A stretch of DNA of 44,267 nucleotides from Hyphomicrobiales bacterium (GCA_025358745.1 JANYIH010000263.1:1-44267), one strand, 5' to 3'; positions 29,699 to 41,493 are shown, counted from the first letter of the stretch. Program-made: numbers and translations. Notes: a model not told the origin generated them from the sequence alone.

Positions 29699-32662
29699 AT
29701 GACGCGGCAGGACATCAATCAGGCCTTTCAACGCACCGCCTTTCTCGACGGCGCCAACGCGACCTACGTCGAGGCGTTGCAGGCGCGCTTCGAGAAAGAC
29801 CCCAATTCGGTCGAGCCGGGCTGGCGCGAATTCTTCGAGTCGATCGGCGACGATTCCGATAGCGTCAACAAGGCCGTCAGCGGCCCGTCGTGGGAGCGTC
29901 CGCACTGGCCGCCCATGCCCAGCGACGATCTGACCCACGCGCTCGACGGCGATTGGCCGACGACGGAGAAGGCGATCTCCTCCAAGCTGAAGGAGAAGGC
30001 CGCCGAACACGCGGTCGAGGCCCCCAGCGAAGATTCGGTCATGCGCGCGACGCGCGATTCCGTGCGCGCCCTGATGATGATCCGCGCCTATCGCATGCGC
30101 GGCCATCTGCACGCCAATCTCGATCCGCTCGGCCTGGAGCCGCGCCGCGATCACGAGGAGCTGCATCCCGGCAACTACGGTTTCGACGAGAAGGACTACG
30201 ACCGCAAAATCTTCATCGACAACGTGCTCGGGCTCGAATTCGCCACCATCCGCGAAATGTTGGCGATCCTGCGCCGCACCTATTGCGGCACCATCGGCTT
30301 CGAGTTCATGCACATCTCCGACCCCGCCGAAAAGGCCTGGATTCAGGAGCGCATCGAGGGTCCGGACAAGGAGATCACGTTCACCAAGGAGGGCAAGCGC
30401 GCCATTCTTGCGAAGCTGGTCGAGGCCGAGGGCTTCGAGAATTTCTTCGACGTCAAATATCCCGGCGCCAAGCGTTTTGGCCTCGACGGCGGCGAAGCGA
30501 TGATCCCCGCTCTGGAGCAGATCATCAAGCGCGGCGGCCAGTTGGGCCTGAAAGAGATTTGTCTGGGCATGGCCCATCGCGGCCGGCTCAACGTGCTCAG
30601 CCAAGTGATGGGCAAGCCGCATCGCGTCATCTTCCACGAATTCAAAGGCGGCTCGGCCTCTCCCGATGAAGTGGAGGGCTCGGGCGACGTCAAATACCAC
30701 CTCGGCGCCTCGTCCAACCGTGAGTTCGACGGCAACAAGGTGCATCTGTCGCTGACCGCCAACCCCTCGCATCTGGAGATCGTCGATCCCGTGGTGCTTG
30801 GCAAGGTGCGCGCCAAACAGGACCAACTCAACGACTATATCGAGCGCGTCAAGGTGATGCCGGTGCTGATCCACGGCGACGCCGCGTTCGCCGGCCAGGG
30901 CGTGGTGGCGGAGTGCTTCGGCCTGTCGGGCCTGCGCGGCCACCGCACCGGCGGCACGATGCACTTCATCGTCAACAACCAGATCGGCTTCACCACCTAT
31001 CCCCGCTATTCGCGCTCCTCGCCCTACCCTTCCGACGTCGCCAAGCTGGTTGAGGCGCCGATCTTCCACGTCAACGGCGACGACCCGGAGGCGGTGGTGT
31101 ACGTCGCCAAGGTCGCCACGGAGTTCCGGCAGAAGTTCCACAAGCCGGTGGTGATCGACATGTTCTGCTATCGCCGCTTCGGCCACAACGAAGGCGACGA
31201 GCCGGGCTTCACGCAGCCCTTGATGTATCGCACCATCAAGACGCATCCCACGACCTTGCAGATCTATAGCAAGAAGCTGGTCGAGGAAGGCGTGATCGGC
31301 CCCACCGAGTCCGACAAATTGCGCGCCGACTGGCGCCAGCGGCTCGACGCCGAATTCGAGGCTGGCCAAGCCTATGCCTCCAACAAGGCGGATTGGTTGG
31401 ACGGCCGCTGGGCCGGCGTCAAATCGGCGAGCGAAATCTCCGACGACGACCGTCGCGGCGAGACCGCCGTCGACGCCGACCGTCTCAAGTTGTTGACCGA
31501 GCGCATCACCCGCGTGCCGGAGGGCTTTAACGTCCACAAGACGATTCAGCGTTTCCTCGACAACCGCAAGGCGGCGGTCGCATCGGGTGACGGCATCGAT
31601 TGGGCGACCGGGGAAGCGCTCGCCTTCGCCTCTCTGCTCGACGAAGGCGTACCCGTGCGCCTCTCCGGGCAGGACAGCGAGCGCGGCACGTTCTCGCAGC
31701 GCCATTCCGTGCTGATCGATCAGGAGAGCGAAGCGCGCTATCTGCCCTTCAACAACATCAAGGACGGGCAGGCCCGTTACGAGGTCATCAATTCGATGCT
31801 GTCGGAAGAGGCCGTGCTCGGCTTCGAATATGGCTATACGCTCGCCGAGCCCAACGCGCTGACGGTGTGGGAAGCGCAGTTCGGCGATTTCGCCAATGGC
31901 GCGCAGGTGCTGTTTGACCAGTTCATCTCGGCCGGCGAGCGCAAATGGCTGCGCATGTCGGGCCTCGTCTGCTTGTTGCCGCACGGCTACGAAGGCCAGG
32001 GGCCGGAACATTCCTCCGCGCGTCTGGAGCGTTACCTGCAGATGTGCGCGGAAGACAATATGCAGGTCGTCAATTGCACGACGCCGGCCAATTTCTTCCA
32101 TGTGCTGCGGCGCCAGATCAAACGCTCGTTCCGCAAGCCGCTGATCGCCATGACGCCGAAGTCGATGCTGCGCAACAAGCGCGCGATTTCCGCCCTGTCG
32201 GCGCTCTCGACCGGCTCGTCGTTCCATCGCCTGCTGTGGGATCACGCCGAGACGCACAAGGGTGAGAAGATCAAGCTCGCGCGCGACGAGAAGATCAGAC
32301 GCGTCGTCATCTGCTCGGGCAAGGTCTATTACGATCTCTACGACGAGCGCGAGAAGCGCGGCGTCGACGACGTTTATCTCCTGCGCGTCGAACAGCTCTA
32401 TCCCTTCCCCGTCAAGGCGATGGTCAAAGAACTGAGCCGGTTCAAACGCGCCGACATCGTCTGGTGTCAGGAGGAGCCCAAGAACATGGGGCCCTGGAGC
32501 TTCGTTGAACCCTATATCGAATGGGTGCTCGGCCAGATCGGCGGCAAGGCCAAGCGCGCGCGCTACGCCGGCCGGCCGGCTGCGGCGGCGACCGCCACCG
32601 GTCTGATGTCCAAACATCTGGCGCAGTTGAAAGCCTTCCTCGACGAATGCTTCGCCGAGTGA
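29699..32662 (+). CDS. sucA: 2-oxoglutarate dehydrogenase E1 component
   Basis: FEFMHISDPAEKAWIQERIE; LGMAHRGRLNVLSQVMGKP; CYRRFGHNEGDEPGFTQPLMY; WCQEEPKNMGPWSFVEP. Confidence 0.97.
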   Translation: MTRQDINQAFQRTAFLDGANATYVEALQARFEKDPNSVEPGWREFFESIGDDSDSVNKAVSGPSWERPHWPPMPSDDLTHALDGDWPTTEKAISSKLKEKAAEHAVEAPSEDSVMRATRDSVRALMMIRAYRMRGHLHANLDPLGLEPRRDHEELHPGNYGFDEKDYDRKIFIDNVLGLEFATIREMLAILRRTYCGTIGFEFMHISDPAEKAWIQERIEGPDKEITFTKEGKRAILAKLVEAEGFENFFDVKYPGAKRFGLDGGEAMIPALEQIIKRGGQLGLKEICLGMAHRGRLNVLSQVMGKPHRVIFHEFKGGSASPDEVEGSGDVKYHLGASSNREFDGNKVHLSLTANPSHLEIVDPVVLGKVRAKQDQLNDYIERVKVMPVLIHGDAAFAGQGVVAECFGLSGLRGHRTGGTMHFIVNNQIGFTTYPRYSRSSPYPSDVAKLVEAPIFHVNGDDPEAVVYVAKVATEFRQKFHKPVVIDMFCYRRFGHNEGDEPGFTQPLMYRTIKTHPTTLQIYSKKLVEEGVIGPTESDKLRADWRQRLDAEFEAGQAYASNKADWLDGRWAGVKSASEISDDDRRGETAVDADRLKLLTERITRVPEGFNVHKTIQRFLDNRKAAVASGDGIDWATGEALAFASLLDEGVPVRLSGQDSERGTFSQRHSVLIDQESEARYLPFNNIKDGQARYEVINSMLSEEAVLGFEYGYTLAEPNALTVWEAQFGDFANGAQVLFDQFISAGERKWLRMSGLVCLLPHGYEGQGPEHSSARLERYLQMCAEDNMQVVNCTTPANFFHVLRRQIKRSFRKPLIAMTPKSMLRNKRAISALSALSTGSSFHRLLWDHAETHKGEKIKLARDEKIRRVVICSGKVYYDLYDEREKRGVDDVYLLRVEQLYPFPVKAMVKELSRFKRADIVWCQEEPKNMGPWSFVEPYIEWVLGQIGGKAKRARYAGRPAAAATATGLMSKHLAQLKAFLDECFAE

Positions 32663-32669
32663 GCACGCC

Positions 32670-32999
32670 ATGGCCTATTTCCTGAGCAAGTTGATCCCGC
32701 CGCGCCCGACCTTCCTCGCCGACATGAGCGAAGAAGAGCGCGCGGCGATGCTTGCGCATCAGGATTACTGGCTGCCCCAGATCAACGCCGGCCTCGTCCT
32801 CGTGATGGGTCCGGTCGCAGACCCCGCCGGCGCCTATGGTGTGATGATCGCAAATGTCCCGTCCCTGGAGATGCTCGAGGCCTGGCAGGCGGAAGATCCG
32901 GTCTCTGGTTTGCGTTTCGCGTATGAGAATTATCCGATGCCCTCGATCCGTGTCGCGCCGGTCGAGCCGCTGGCGCCGGTCTCCTCCATATCTCCTTAA
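32670..32999 (+). CDS. YciI-like family protein
   Basis: LADMSEEERAAMLAHQDYWLPQINAGLVLVMGPVADPAGAYGVMIANVPSLEMLEAWQAEDP. Confidence 0.85.
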   Translation: MAYFLSKLIPPRPTFLADMSEEERAAMLAHQDYWLPQINAGLVLVMGPVADPAGAYGVMIANVPSLEMLEAWQAEDPVSGLRFAYENYPMPSIRVAPVEPLAPVSSISP

Positions 33000-33035
33000 A
33001 CCAAACAGAAGGGCGCCCGGCACGGCGCAAAACGC

Positions 33036-34247
33036 ATGGCGACTGACATTCGCGTTCCCACCCTTGGCGAGTCGATTTCCGAGGCCACCGTCGGCAAATG
33101 GTTCAAACAACGCGGCGAAGCCGTCAAGGCGGACGAGCCGCTGGTGGAACTGGAAACCGAGAAAGTGACGCTGGAAGTCAACGCGCCCGCCGCCGGCGTG
33201 TTGTCGGAGATCGTCGCCGAATCCGGCGCCACCGTTGCGATTGGCGCGCTGCTCGGATCGCTCAGCGCGGGCGCCGCCGCGCCAATCAAGGCGCCCGAGA
33301 AGGCCGCGCCCAAGCCTGAGGCGGCGAAGGCCGCTGCCCCCTCTATGCCGCCTGCCCCCTCGGCGACGAAGATGGCGGCCGAGAACGGCGTGGATCTCAA
33401 CGGCGTCGCCGGCAGCGGCAAGCGTGGGCAGGTGCTGAAAGGCGACGTGATCGACACGCTCGCCAGGCCCGCCGCTCCCCCGGTCGCGCCGCCCGCTCCC
33501 GCGCCCGCCCCGGCCCCCATGCGCGCGCCGTCCGCCCCCGACGACGCCTCGCGCGAGGAGCGCGTCCGGCTCACAAAGTTGCGCCAGACCATCGCCCGAC
33601 GCCTGAAAGACGCGCAGAACACTGCGGCCATGCTGACGACCTTCAACGAGGTCGACATGTCCGAAGTCATGCATATGCGCTCCAAATACAAGGACGCGTT
33701 CGAGAAGAAGCACGGCGGCAAGCTCGGCTTCATGGGCTTCTTCGTCAAAGCCTGCGTGCAGGCGCTGAAAGACATTCCCGCCGTCAACGCCGAGATCGAC
33801 GGCGCGGATTTGGTGTTCAAGAACTATTATCACCTCGGCATTGCGGTCGGCACCGACAAGGGTCTAGTCGTGCCGGTCGTGCGCGACGCCGACACACTCT
33901 CTATCGCCGGCATCGAGAAGAGAATCGCCGATTACGGCAAGCGCGCGCGCGACGGTCAGTTGAAGATCGAGGAGATGTCCGGCGGCACCTTCACCATCAC
34001 CAATGGCGGCATCTACGGCTCGCTGATGTCGACGCCGATCCTCAACGCGCCGCAATCGGGCATTCTGGGCATGCACAAGATTCAGGATCGGCCGGTTGTC
34101 GTCAACGGCAAGATCGAAATCCGGCCGATGATGTATCTGGCGCTGAGCTACGACCATCGCGTGGTCGACGGCAAAGAGGCGGTGACTTTCCTGGTGCGCG
34201 TAAAGGAGGCGCTGGAAGACCCGGCTCGGCTGGTGCTGGATTTGTGA
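33036..34247 (+). CDS. sucB: 2-oxoglutarate dehydrogenase E2 (dihydrolipoyl succinyltransferase)
   Basis: Lipoyl domain [13 protein letters not shown]3-binding region; catalytic [37 protein letters not shown]. Confidence 0.97.
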   Translation: MATDIRVPTLGESISEATVGKWFKQRGEAVKADEPLVELETEKVTLEVNAPAAGVLSEIVAESGATVAIGALLGSLSAGAAAPIKAPEKAAPKPEAAKAAAPSMPPAPSATKMAAENGVDLNGVAGSGKRGQVLKGDVIDTLARPAAPPVAPPAPAPAPAPMRAPSAPDDASREERVRLTKLRQTIARRLKDAQNTAAMLTTFNEVDMSEVMHMRSKYKDAFEKKHGGKLGFMGFFVKACVQALKDIPAVNAEIDGADLVFKNYYHLGIAVGTDKGLVVPVVRDADTLSIAGIEKRIADYGKRARDGQLKIEEMSGGTFTITNGGIYGSLMSTPILNAPQSGILGMHKIQDRPVVVNGKIEIRPMMYLALSYDHRVVDGKEAVTFLVRVKEALEDPARLVLDL

Positions 34248-34275
34248 CGCTTCGGGGTTCGATTGTGTGACCGCA

Positions 34276-34987
34276 ATGAACGATTGGGTCGCCGTTTCGT
34301 AGATAATTCGCAATGTCGCACTAGCGAATGCGGGATTCGTCGGCGCATATCTCGCATGGCGTCAGCTTTCCCCGGCGGCACAACAGGCGCGATCTGCGAG
34401 TGCGCAAGCCGACCTCGCCCGAAGGACGCACGTCATTGATCTTTTCATGCGCGCCGCCGGTCAGCTCAGGGATTCCAAACTCGAAGTGCGATTGGCGGCG
34501 ATCTATGTCCTTCGTGGGATCGCCAGGGACTTCCCCGACTTCGCCGACCCTGTTTTCGAATTGATGCAAGCCTATCTAAGGGCAGGCGAAATCGAGTATG
34601 GTGACGAGGCGGCGCCGGTGGACATCCGGGCGATAATGGATCTGCTGCGCTTCAGATTGGAGGTTCCCCGTGCTTAAGAGCGAAACTCGCGCCGCCGCGC
34701 CCAAGCTCGATATCCGCGGCGCATTTGTTCGTAGGACTGACCTCAGCGGCGTATCCTTGCTCGGAGCAGATTTGAGCGGAGCGGACGCGACAAACGCAAC
34801 GTTCCGAGGCGCGGACTTTGCCGGCGCGATTCTGCGGAAAACGGTGTTGCGCGGTGCGGACCTGACCGGCGCGAAAAATCTTACTAAAAAACAACTGGCG
34901 GAAGCAGTAATCGACGAGCACACGATACTTCCAGATTACATTGACAGAAACATACTGTCTACGAATGGTTCTGACAACCACAAGTAG
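34276..34987 (+). pseudogene. Decayed pentapeptide-repeat membrane protein gene (premature TAG plus +1 frameshift)
   Basis: MNDWVAVS*IIRNVALANAGFVGAYLAWRQLS...EVRLAAIYVLRGIARDFPDF...DIRAIMDLLRFRLEVP then shift at CCCC (34666-34669) into LKSETRAAAPKLDIRGAFVRRTDLSGVSLLGADLSGADATNATFRGADFAGA. Confidence 0.72.
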
Positions 34988-35082
34988 ACACTTAATAATG
35001 ACCGGGCCGATCATGGCGCTGGGGCGACCCGCCTTCTGACCGGCCAGCGAAGCCAGTTTGCTTACCACTCAAGAGAGCCCTC

Positions 35083-36477
<1,395 letters not shown>

Positions 36478-36555
36478 CACCATTTCGTTGAGAGCGCGAC
36501 TCGTCGCGCTCATTCCGCGCAAAGGCGTGGGCGCGCTTCGCGCTTTGAGACAGGG

Positions 36556-36577
36556 CGATGATCGGTCCCGATCATCG
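36556..36577. promoter_or_regulatory. 10-bp perfect palindrome upstream of cdh (possible operator or hairpin)
   Basis: CGATGATCGG-TC-CCGATCATCG, 48 bp upstream of the cdh start. Confidence 0.45.
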
Positions 36578-36624
36578 AATCCTGCTATAGGGGTCGCCCC
36601 GTTCACCCCAAGGAGGCGTCGGCC

Positions 36625-37392
36625 ATGGCTTTTGTCCGCTTCACCCGGCTACGGCTTGGCGGCGCGCTCGCCCTCGTCGCGGCGCTTGGTCTCTTCGGTG
36701 GCCGCGCCGCCTTTGCCGATCGGCTCGCCATCTGGCGGATCGTCCACGAGAAATGCGCCCCTGCAACGGAAAAGGGCGAGCCGCTTCCCAAGCCCTGCCT
36801 CAGCGTGGACCTGAGCAAAGGGGAAGCGGTCATCAAGGACCGCAACGGTGTGGCGCAATTGCTCGAAATCCCGACTGCGCGGGTGACGGGCATCGAAGAC
36901 CCGCAGGTGCTCGCGCCCGAGGCGCCGGCCTATTTCGCCGACGCGTGGCGGGCGCGCGAGAAAATGAGCCCCTTTCTCCCCTCGCCGCCGCCGCGCGAAG
37001 CGCTTGTGATCACCGTCAATTCAAGCTGGTCGCGCGGCCAGGATCAGTTGCACCTGCACGTCGATTGCATTCGTCCCGACGTGGCGCGGACGCTTGGCGC
37101 CTATGCGCCGCATTTGGACGGCCAGTGGCGGCCGATGACCGACGCGCTCAACGGGCGCAAGTATTGGGCGCGGCGCGTCGATTCCGCCGATCTTGCCGGC
37201 GTCGATCCGTTCCGCCTCCTCGCCGACGAAATGCCCGACGCGAAGGGCGCCATGGGAACGTGGAGCCTCGCCGCCGCGCCCCTCCTTTTTGGCGGCAGGC
37301 CCGGCTTCGTCCTCCTCGCCGACCAGTTCGGGCTGGAGGCGGGCGGCCATGCCGAGGATTTGCAGGATCTGAGCTGCGCGCTCGCGAGGTAG
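36625..37392 (+). CDS. cdh: CDP-diacylglycerol diphosphatase
   Basis: Signal/anchor segment; [22 protein letters not shown] (HxHxD motif) and [18 protein letters not shown] ending typical of the Cdh family. Confidence 0.85.
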   Translation: MAFVRFTRLRLGGALALVAALGLFGGRAAFADRLAIWRIVHEKCAPATEKGEPLPKPCLSVDLSKGEAVIKDRNGVAQLLEIPTARVTGIEDPQVLAPEAPAYFADAWRAREKMSPFLPSPPPREALVITVNSSWSRGQDQLHLHVDCIRPDVARTLGAYAPHLDGQWRPMTDALNGRKYWARRVDSADLAGVDPFRLLADEMPDAKGAMGTWSLAAAPLLFGGRPGFVLLADQFGLEAGGHAEDLQDLSCALAR

Positions 37393-37454
37393 GATCATTT
37401 GCCTTTCGCGCCGCGAACCGCTACGGCGCAGCACCCTTTTTGACAGTGGAGCCC

Positions 37455-38147
37455 ATGTCCCCGGACGAGGCGAAACAACGCGCCGCCGCCGCCGCGCTCG
37501 ATTATGTCGAACCCGGCATGAAGCTGGGTCTCGGCACCGGATCGACCGCGGCCCGCTTCGTCGCGCTGCTCGGCGAGAAGGTCGCCGCCGGCCTTTCCGT
37601 GGTCGGCGTGCCGACGTCGCAGGCGACCCACGCCCAGGCTTCGGCTCTCGGCATTCCCTTGACCACGCTGGAGGAAACGCCGGCGCTCGATCTCGTGATC
37701 GACGGCGCCGACGAACTCGACGGCGCGTTGCAACTCATCAAGGGCGGCGGCGGCGCCTTGCTGCGGGAGAAGATCGTCGCCGCTTCGGCCTCACGCATGC
37801 TGGTGATCGCCGATTCCTCGAAGAGGGTGGCCCGGCTCGGGGCCTTCCCGCTGCCGGTGGAAATCGTCCCCTTCGGCTTTGGCTCCACCCGGCTCCGGCT
37901 GGAGCGCGCCTGCGCGGCGCTGGGGCTTGCGGGCGAGATCACGCCGCGCCGGCGGGCTCGGTCCCTGTTCCTCACCGACGGCGGCCATTATATCCTGGAT
38001 TGCGCGTTCGGCGCGATCCCCGATGCGGAACGGCTGGCCGCGCATCTACACGCCGTTCCCGGCGTCGTGGAACATGGCTTGTTTCTGGGTCTCGCCGCCG
38101 TCGCGCTCGTCGCAGGGCCAGATGGCGTCGAGACCTTGCGGCGCTAG
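37455..38147 (+). CDS. rpiA: Ribose-5-phosphate isomerase A
   Basis: [39 protein letters not shown]. Confidence 0.96.
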   Translation: MSPDEAKQRAAAAALDYVEPGMKLGLGTGSTAARFVALLGEKVAAGLSVVGVPTSQATHAQASALGIPLTTLEETPALDLVIDGADELDGALQLIKGGGGALLREKIVAASASRMLVIADSSKRVARLGAFPLPVEIVPFGFGSTRLRLERACAALGLAGEITPRRRARSLFLTDGGHYILDCAFGAIPDAERLAAHLHAVPGVVEHGLFLGLAAVALVAGPDGVETLRR

Positions 38148-38175
38148 ACGCGTCGCCCCTTAAGGAGGCGTATTC

Positions 38176-38706
38176 ATGAAGCTTATTTCCCGCGGCGCGC
38201 TGGTCGCCGCGCTGCTGTTGACCGGGCTCGGCTCCGCCTATGCCGACGATTCCGCACCCGCAGCCGCCCCCGCGGCGGCAACCGAACCGGCGCCAGCCCA
38301 GATCGATGTGGCCAAAAAAATCCTGATCTCGGTCGGACTCAAGGCGTCGATGGATCAGATCGTGCCGGCCATGTTGAGCCAGTTGCAAGGCCAGTTGCTG
38401 CAAATGCATCCTGAGATGGGCAAGGCGCTGCATGAGACGCTGGTCGCGTTGCAACCTGAGTTCAACCAGGGCGAGGAGGCGGTCTTCACCGACACCGCGC
38501 GTGTCCTGGCCAACAAGCTCAGCGACGCCGAATTGCAGCAGACGCTGGCCTATTTCGACAGCGAGGCGGGCAAGAAATACACGCAGGCGCAGGCGCCGGT
38601 GCTGGAAATGCTCGCCTCATCCGGCGGTTCGTGGCGGCAGAAGCTGTCGACGACGATGCTCGACCGCGCGCGCGAGGAAATGAAGAAAAAAGGCTTCCAG
38701 TTCTGA
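38176..38706 (+). CDS. DUF2059 domain exported protein
   Basis: Signal peptide; LANKLSDAELQQTLAYFDSEAGKKYTQAQAPVL. Confidence 0.88.
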   Translation: MKLISRGALVAALLLTGLGSAYADDSAPAAAPAAATEPAPAQIDVAKKILISVGLKASMDQIVPAMLSQLQGQLLQMHPEMGKALHETLVALQPEFNQGEEAVFTDTARVLANKLSDAELQQTLAYFDSEAGKKYTQAQAPVLEMLASSGGSWRQKLSTTMLDRAREEMKKKGFQF

Positions 38707-38723
38707 CCCCGCCGGGCGCGGCG

Positions 38724-40091
38724 ATGGCTTACGATTTCGACCTGTTCGTCATCGGCGCGGGCTCGGGCGGGGTGCGCGCGGCGCGCGTCGCCTCCGGCCA
38801 CGGCGCGAAAGTCGCCATCGCCGAATCCTTCCGCATTGGCGGCGCCTGCGTCATTCGCGGCTGCGTGCCCAAGAAAATCCTGGTCTACGCCAGCCGCTTC
38901 GCCGATTCCTTCGCGGACGCCGTCGCCTTCGGCTGGACGGTCGGGCCGACTTCGTTCGACTGGCCGACGCTGGTGCGGGCGAAGGAGAAGGAAATCTCCC
39001 GCCTGTCGGAGATCTACGCCGCCAATCTCGACCGCGCCAAAGTGGCGATTTTCCGCGCCCACGCCCGCGTGACGGGGCCGAACCAGATCGCGCTCGCCGA
39101 CGGCCAGCGCTTCACCGCCCGCCATATCCTGATCGCCACCGGCGGCCGGCCCGCGCTGCATCCGCGCGTCGAGGGGCTCGAACATGCCGTCACCTCGAAC
39201 GAAATGTTCGATCTGCCCGTGTTTCCGCGCCGGCTTCTGGTGATCGGAGGCGGCTATATCGCGGTGGAGTTCGCCTGTCTGTTCCGCCGCCTCGGCGCCG
39301 AAGTCACCGTCGCCCTGCGCGGCGCCAACATCCTGCGTGGTTTCGACGAGGATATGCGCGCCGGCCTGCGCGATGAAATGACCCGCGCCGGCGTGCAATT
39401 CCGCTTCGGCCGCCTGCCAAGCCTGATCCGCCCCGAAGGCGCGTCCAGGCGCGTGACGATGACCGACGGCGAGACGCTCGAAGTCGATACGATCCTGCTC
39501 GCCACCGGCCGCGAGCCCTACACCATGGGCCTCGGCCTCGAATCCGCCGGGGTCGCCTTGGCCGACAACGGCGCGGTGAAGGTCGATGCGCGCTCCACCA
39601 GCAACGTCCCCTCGATCCACGCCGTCGGCGACGTCACCGACCGCATCGCCTTGACGCCGGTCGCGATCCGCGAGGGCCATTGGCTCGCCGACCGTCTGTT
39701 CGGCGGGGCGGCGCGCGAGGTGAACTACGACGCCGTCGCGACCGCGGTATTCACGACGCCGGAAATCGGCACGGTCGGCCTGACCGAAGACGCCGCCCGC
39801 GCCCGCTACGCGATCGTCGACATCTACAAGACCAGCTTCCGCCCGATGAAGGCGACGATCACCGGCGGCGCCGACCGCATCGTCATGAAACTGGTGGTCG
39901 ACGGCGAGACCGACCGCCTGCTGGGCGCGCATATCCTGGGCGCTGACGCCGGCGAGATCATCCAGGCGCTCGCCGTCGCGGTGAAGATGGGCGCGACCAA
40001 AGCCGACCTCGACGACACCATGCCGGTGCACCCGACGGCGGCGGAGGAACTCGTGACGATGCGGGAGCGGACGGCGCGGCATGTGAGGTAG
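38724..40091 (+). CDS. gor: Glutathione-disulfide reductase
   Basis: IGAGSGGVRAARVASGHGAKVAIAESFRIGGACVIRGCVPKK redox motif; C-terminal MPVHPTAAEELVTMR. Confidence 0.95.
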   Translation: MAYDFDLFVIGAGSGGVRAARVASGHGAKVAIAESFRIGGACVIRGCVPKKILVYASRFADSFADAVAFGWTVGPTSFDWPTLVRAKEKEISRLSEIYAANLDRAKVAIFRAHARVTGPNQIALADGQRFTARHILIATGGRPALHPRVEGLEHAVTSNEMFDLPVFPRRLLVIGGGYIAVEFACLFRRLGAEVTVALRGANILRGFDEDMRAGLRDEMTRAGVQFRFGRLPSLIRPEGASRRVTMTDGETLEVDTILLATGREPYTMGLGLESAGVALADNGAVKVDARSTSNVPSIHAVGDVTDRIALTPVAIREGHWLADRLFGGAAREVNYDAVATAVFTTPEIGTVGLTEDAARARYAIVDIYKTSFRPMKATITGGADRIVMKLVVDGETDRLLGAHILGADAGEIIQALAVAVKMGATKADLDDTMPVHPTAAEELVTMRERTARHVR

Positions 40092-40170
40092 GAGCGTTGG
40101 ATAAGCGCCACAACGCTATCTCACAATGACGGCGCCCCCAATTTAGCCGTGAACTTCCGCCGATCTAGCT

Positions 40171-40228
40171 GGTTGATAGGCATGGCCCAAAGCCGGGCGG
40201 GTACGCGCCCGCGTAGGACCTATCAACC
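40171..40228. other. Inverted-repeat structure between convergent gor and thiolase genes
   Basis: GGTTGATAGG (40171-40180) and CCTATCAACC (40219-40228), with nested GCGGG/CCCGC; right arm covers the thiolase stop codon. Confidence 0.55.
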
Positions 40229-41389
40229 CATCTCCACGGCGAACGCCGTACCTTCGCCGCCGCCGATGCACAGCGAGGCCACGCCGCGCCGCGCCCCTCG
40301 CGCCTGCATCGCCGCAAGCAACGTGACCAGAATGCGCGCGCCGGAGGCGCCGATGGGATGGCCGAGCGCGGTGGCGCCGCCGTTCACGTTGACCTTTTCG
40401 TGGGGTAGGTCGAGGTCGCGCATCGCCGCCATCGCCACCACGGCGAAAGCCTCGTTGATCTCGAAGAGATCAACGTCGCCCGCGCGCCAGCCGGTCTTGT
40501 CGAACAGCTTCTTCATCGCCCCGATCGGCGCGGTCGGGAATTTGGCCGGCTCGGCGGCGTAGGTCGCGTGCGCCACGACGCGGGCGAGCGGTTTCAGGCC
40601 GCGCTTTTCCGCCACGCTGCGGCGGGTCAAAATCAGCGCGGCGGCGCCATCGGAGATCGAGCTGGAATTGGCCGCCGTCACTGTGCCGCCTTCGCGGAAG
40701 GCGGGCTTCAGGGTCGGGATCTTGTCGGGCCGGGCCTTCGGCGGCTGCTCGTCGGCGCCCACCACGCCCGACTTCACCGCGACGGCGACGATCTCGGCCT
40801 CGAACGCGCCTTCCCGCATGGCGCGATTGGCGCGCGCCAGCGAACTCAGCGCATAGGCGTCCTGCGCCTCTCGCGTGAATTGATAATCCCGCGCGCAATC
40901 CTCGGCAAAAGTTCCCATCAGCCGCCCCTTGTCGTAGGCGTCCTCCAGCCCGTCGAGGAACATCGAATCCGCGACTTTGCCGTGTCCCATGCGATAGCCG
41001 GCCCGCGCCCGCTCCAATAGATAGGGCGCCCGGCTCATGCTCTCCATGCCCCCCGCAATGACGATGTCGGCGCTGCCCGCCACGATCAGATCGTGCGCGA
41101 ACATCGCCGCTTTCATGCCGGAGCCGCACATCTTGTTGATGGTCGTCGCGCCGACGCCGAGCGGCACGCCGGCGGCAAGGCTGGCCTGCCGCGCCGGCGC
41201 CTGGCCAAGGCTCGCCGGCAGAACGCAGCCCATTACGACCTCGTCGGCGTCCTCGCCCTTCAGGCCGGCGCGCGAAAGCGCCGCCGCGATGGCCGCAGCG
41301 CCAAGTTCCGGGGCGCTCACATCCTTGAAATCGCCCAGAAATCCGCCCATCGGCGTGCGCGCCGCGCCCACGATCACGATTTCGTCCAT
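40223..41389 (-). CDS. Acetyl-CoA C-acetyltransferase (thiolase)
   Basis: MDEIVIVGAARTPMGGF; NKMCGSGMKA; NEAFAVVAMAAMRDL; NVNGGATALGHPIGASGARI; CIGGGEGTA. Confidence 0.95.
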   Translation of the reverse strand: MDEIVIVGAARTPMGGFLGDFKDVSAPELGAAAIAAALSRAGLKGEDADEVVMGCVLPASLGQAPARQASLAAGVPLGVGATTINKMCGSGMKAAMFAHDLIVAGSADIVIAGGMESMSRAPYLLERARAGYRMGHGKVADSMFLDGLEDAYDKGRLMGTFAEDCARDYQFTREAQDAYALSSLARANRAMREGAFEAEIVAVAVKSGVVGADEQPPKARPDKIPTLKPAFREGGTVTAANSSSISDGAAALILTRRSVAEKRGLKPLARVVAHATYAAEPAKFPTAPIGAMKKLFDKTGWRAGDVDLFEINEAFAVVAMAAMRDLDLPHEKVNVNGGATALGHPIGASGARILVTLLAAMQARGARRGVASLCIGGGEGTAFAVEMG

Positions 41390-41438
41390 CGTTCCCTCCT
41401 GCATGCTCGCCAGCATAGAGCGCCGGCGCGCGGACAGC

Positions 41439-41468
41439 AAAAAGCGCGCGAGAGGCCCCGCGCGCTTT
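41439..41468 (-). terminator. Rho-independent terminator downstream of rpmB
   Basis: Minus strand AAAGCGCGCG-GGGCCTCT-CGCGCGCTTTTTG: 10-bp stem with T-tract. Confidence 0.82.
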
Positions 41469-41493
41469 CACATAAACCCCGGGAGGAAAGGCG

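Noticed and set aside
29564-32671. 1035-aa minus-strand ORF opposite sucA
   Set aside because: Mirror ORF of sucA, Arg/His/Asp-rich composition, no domain; sucA is unambiguous
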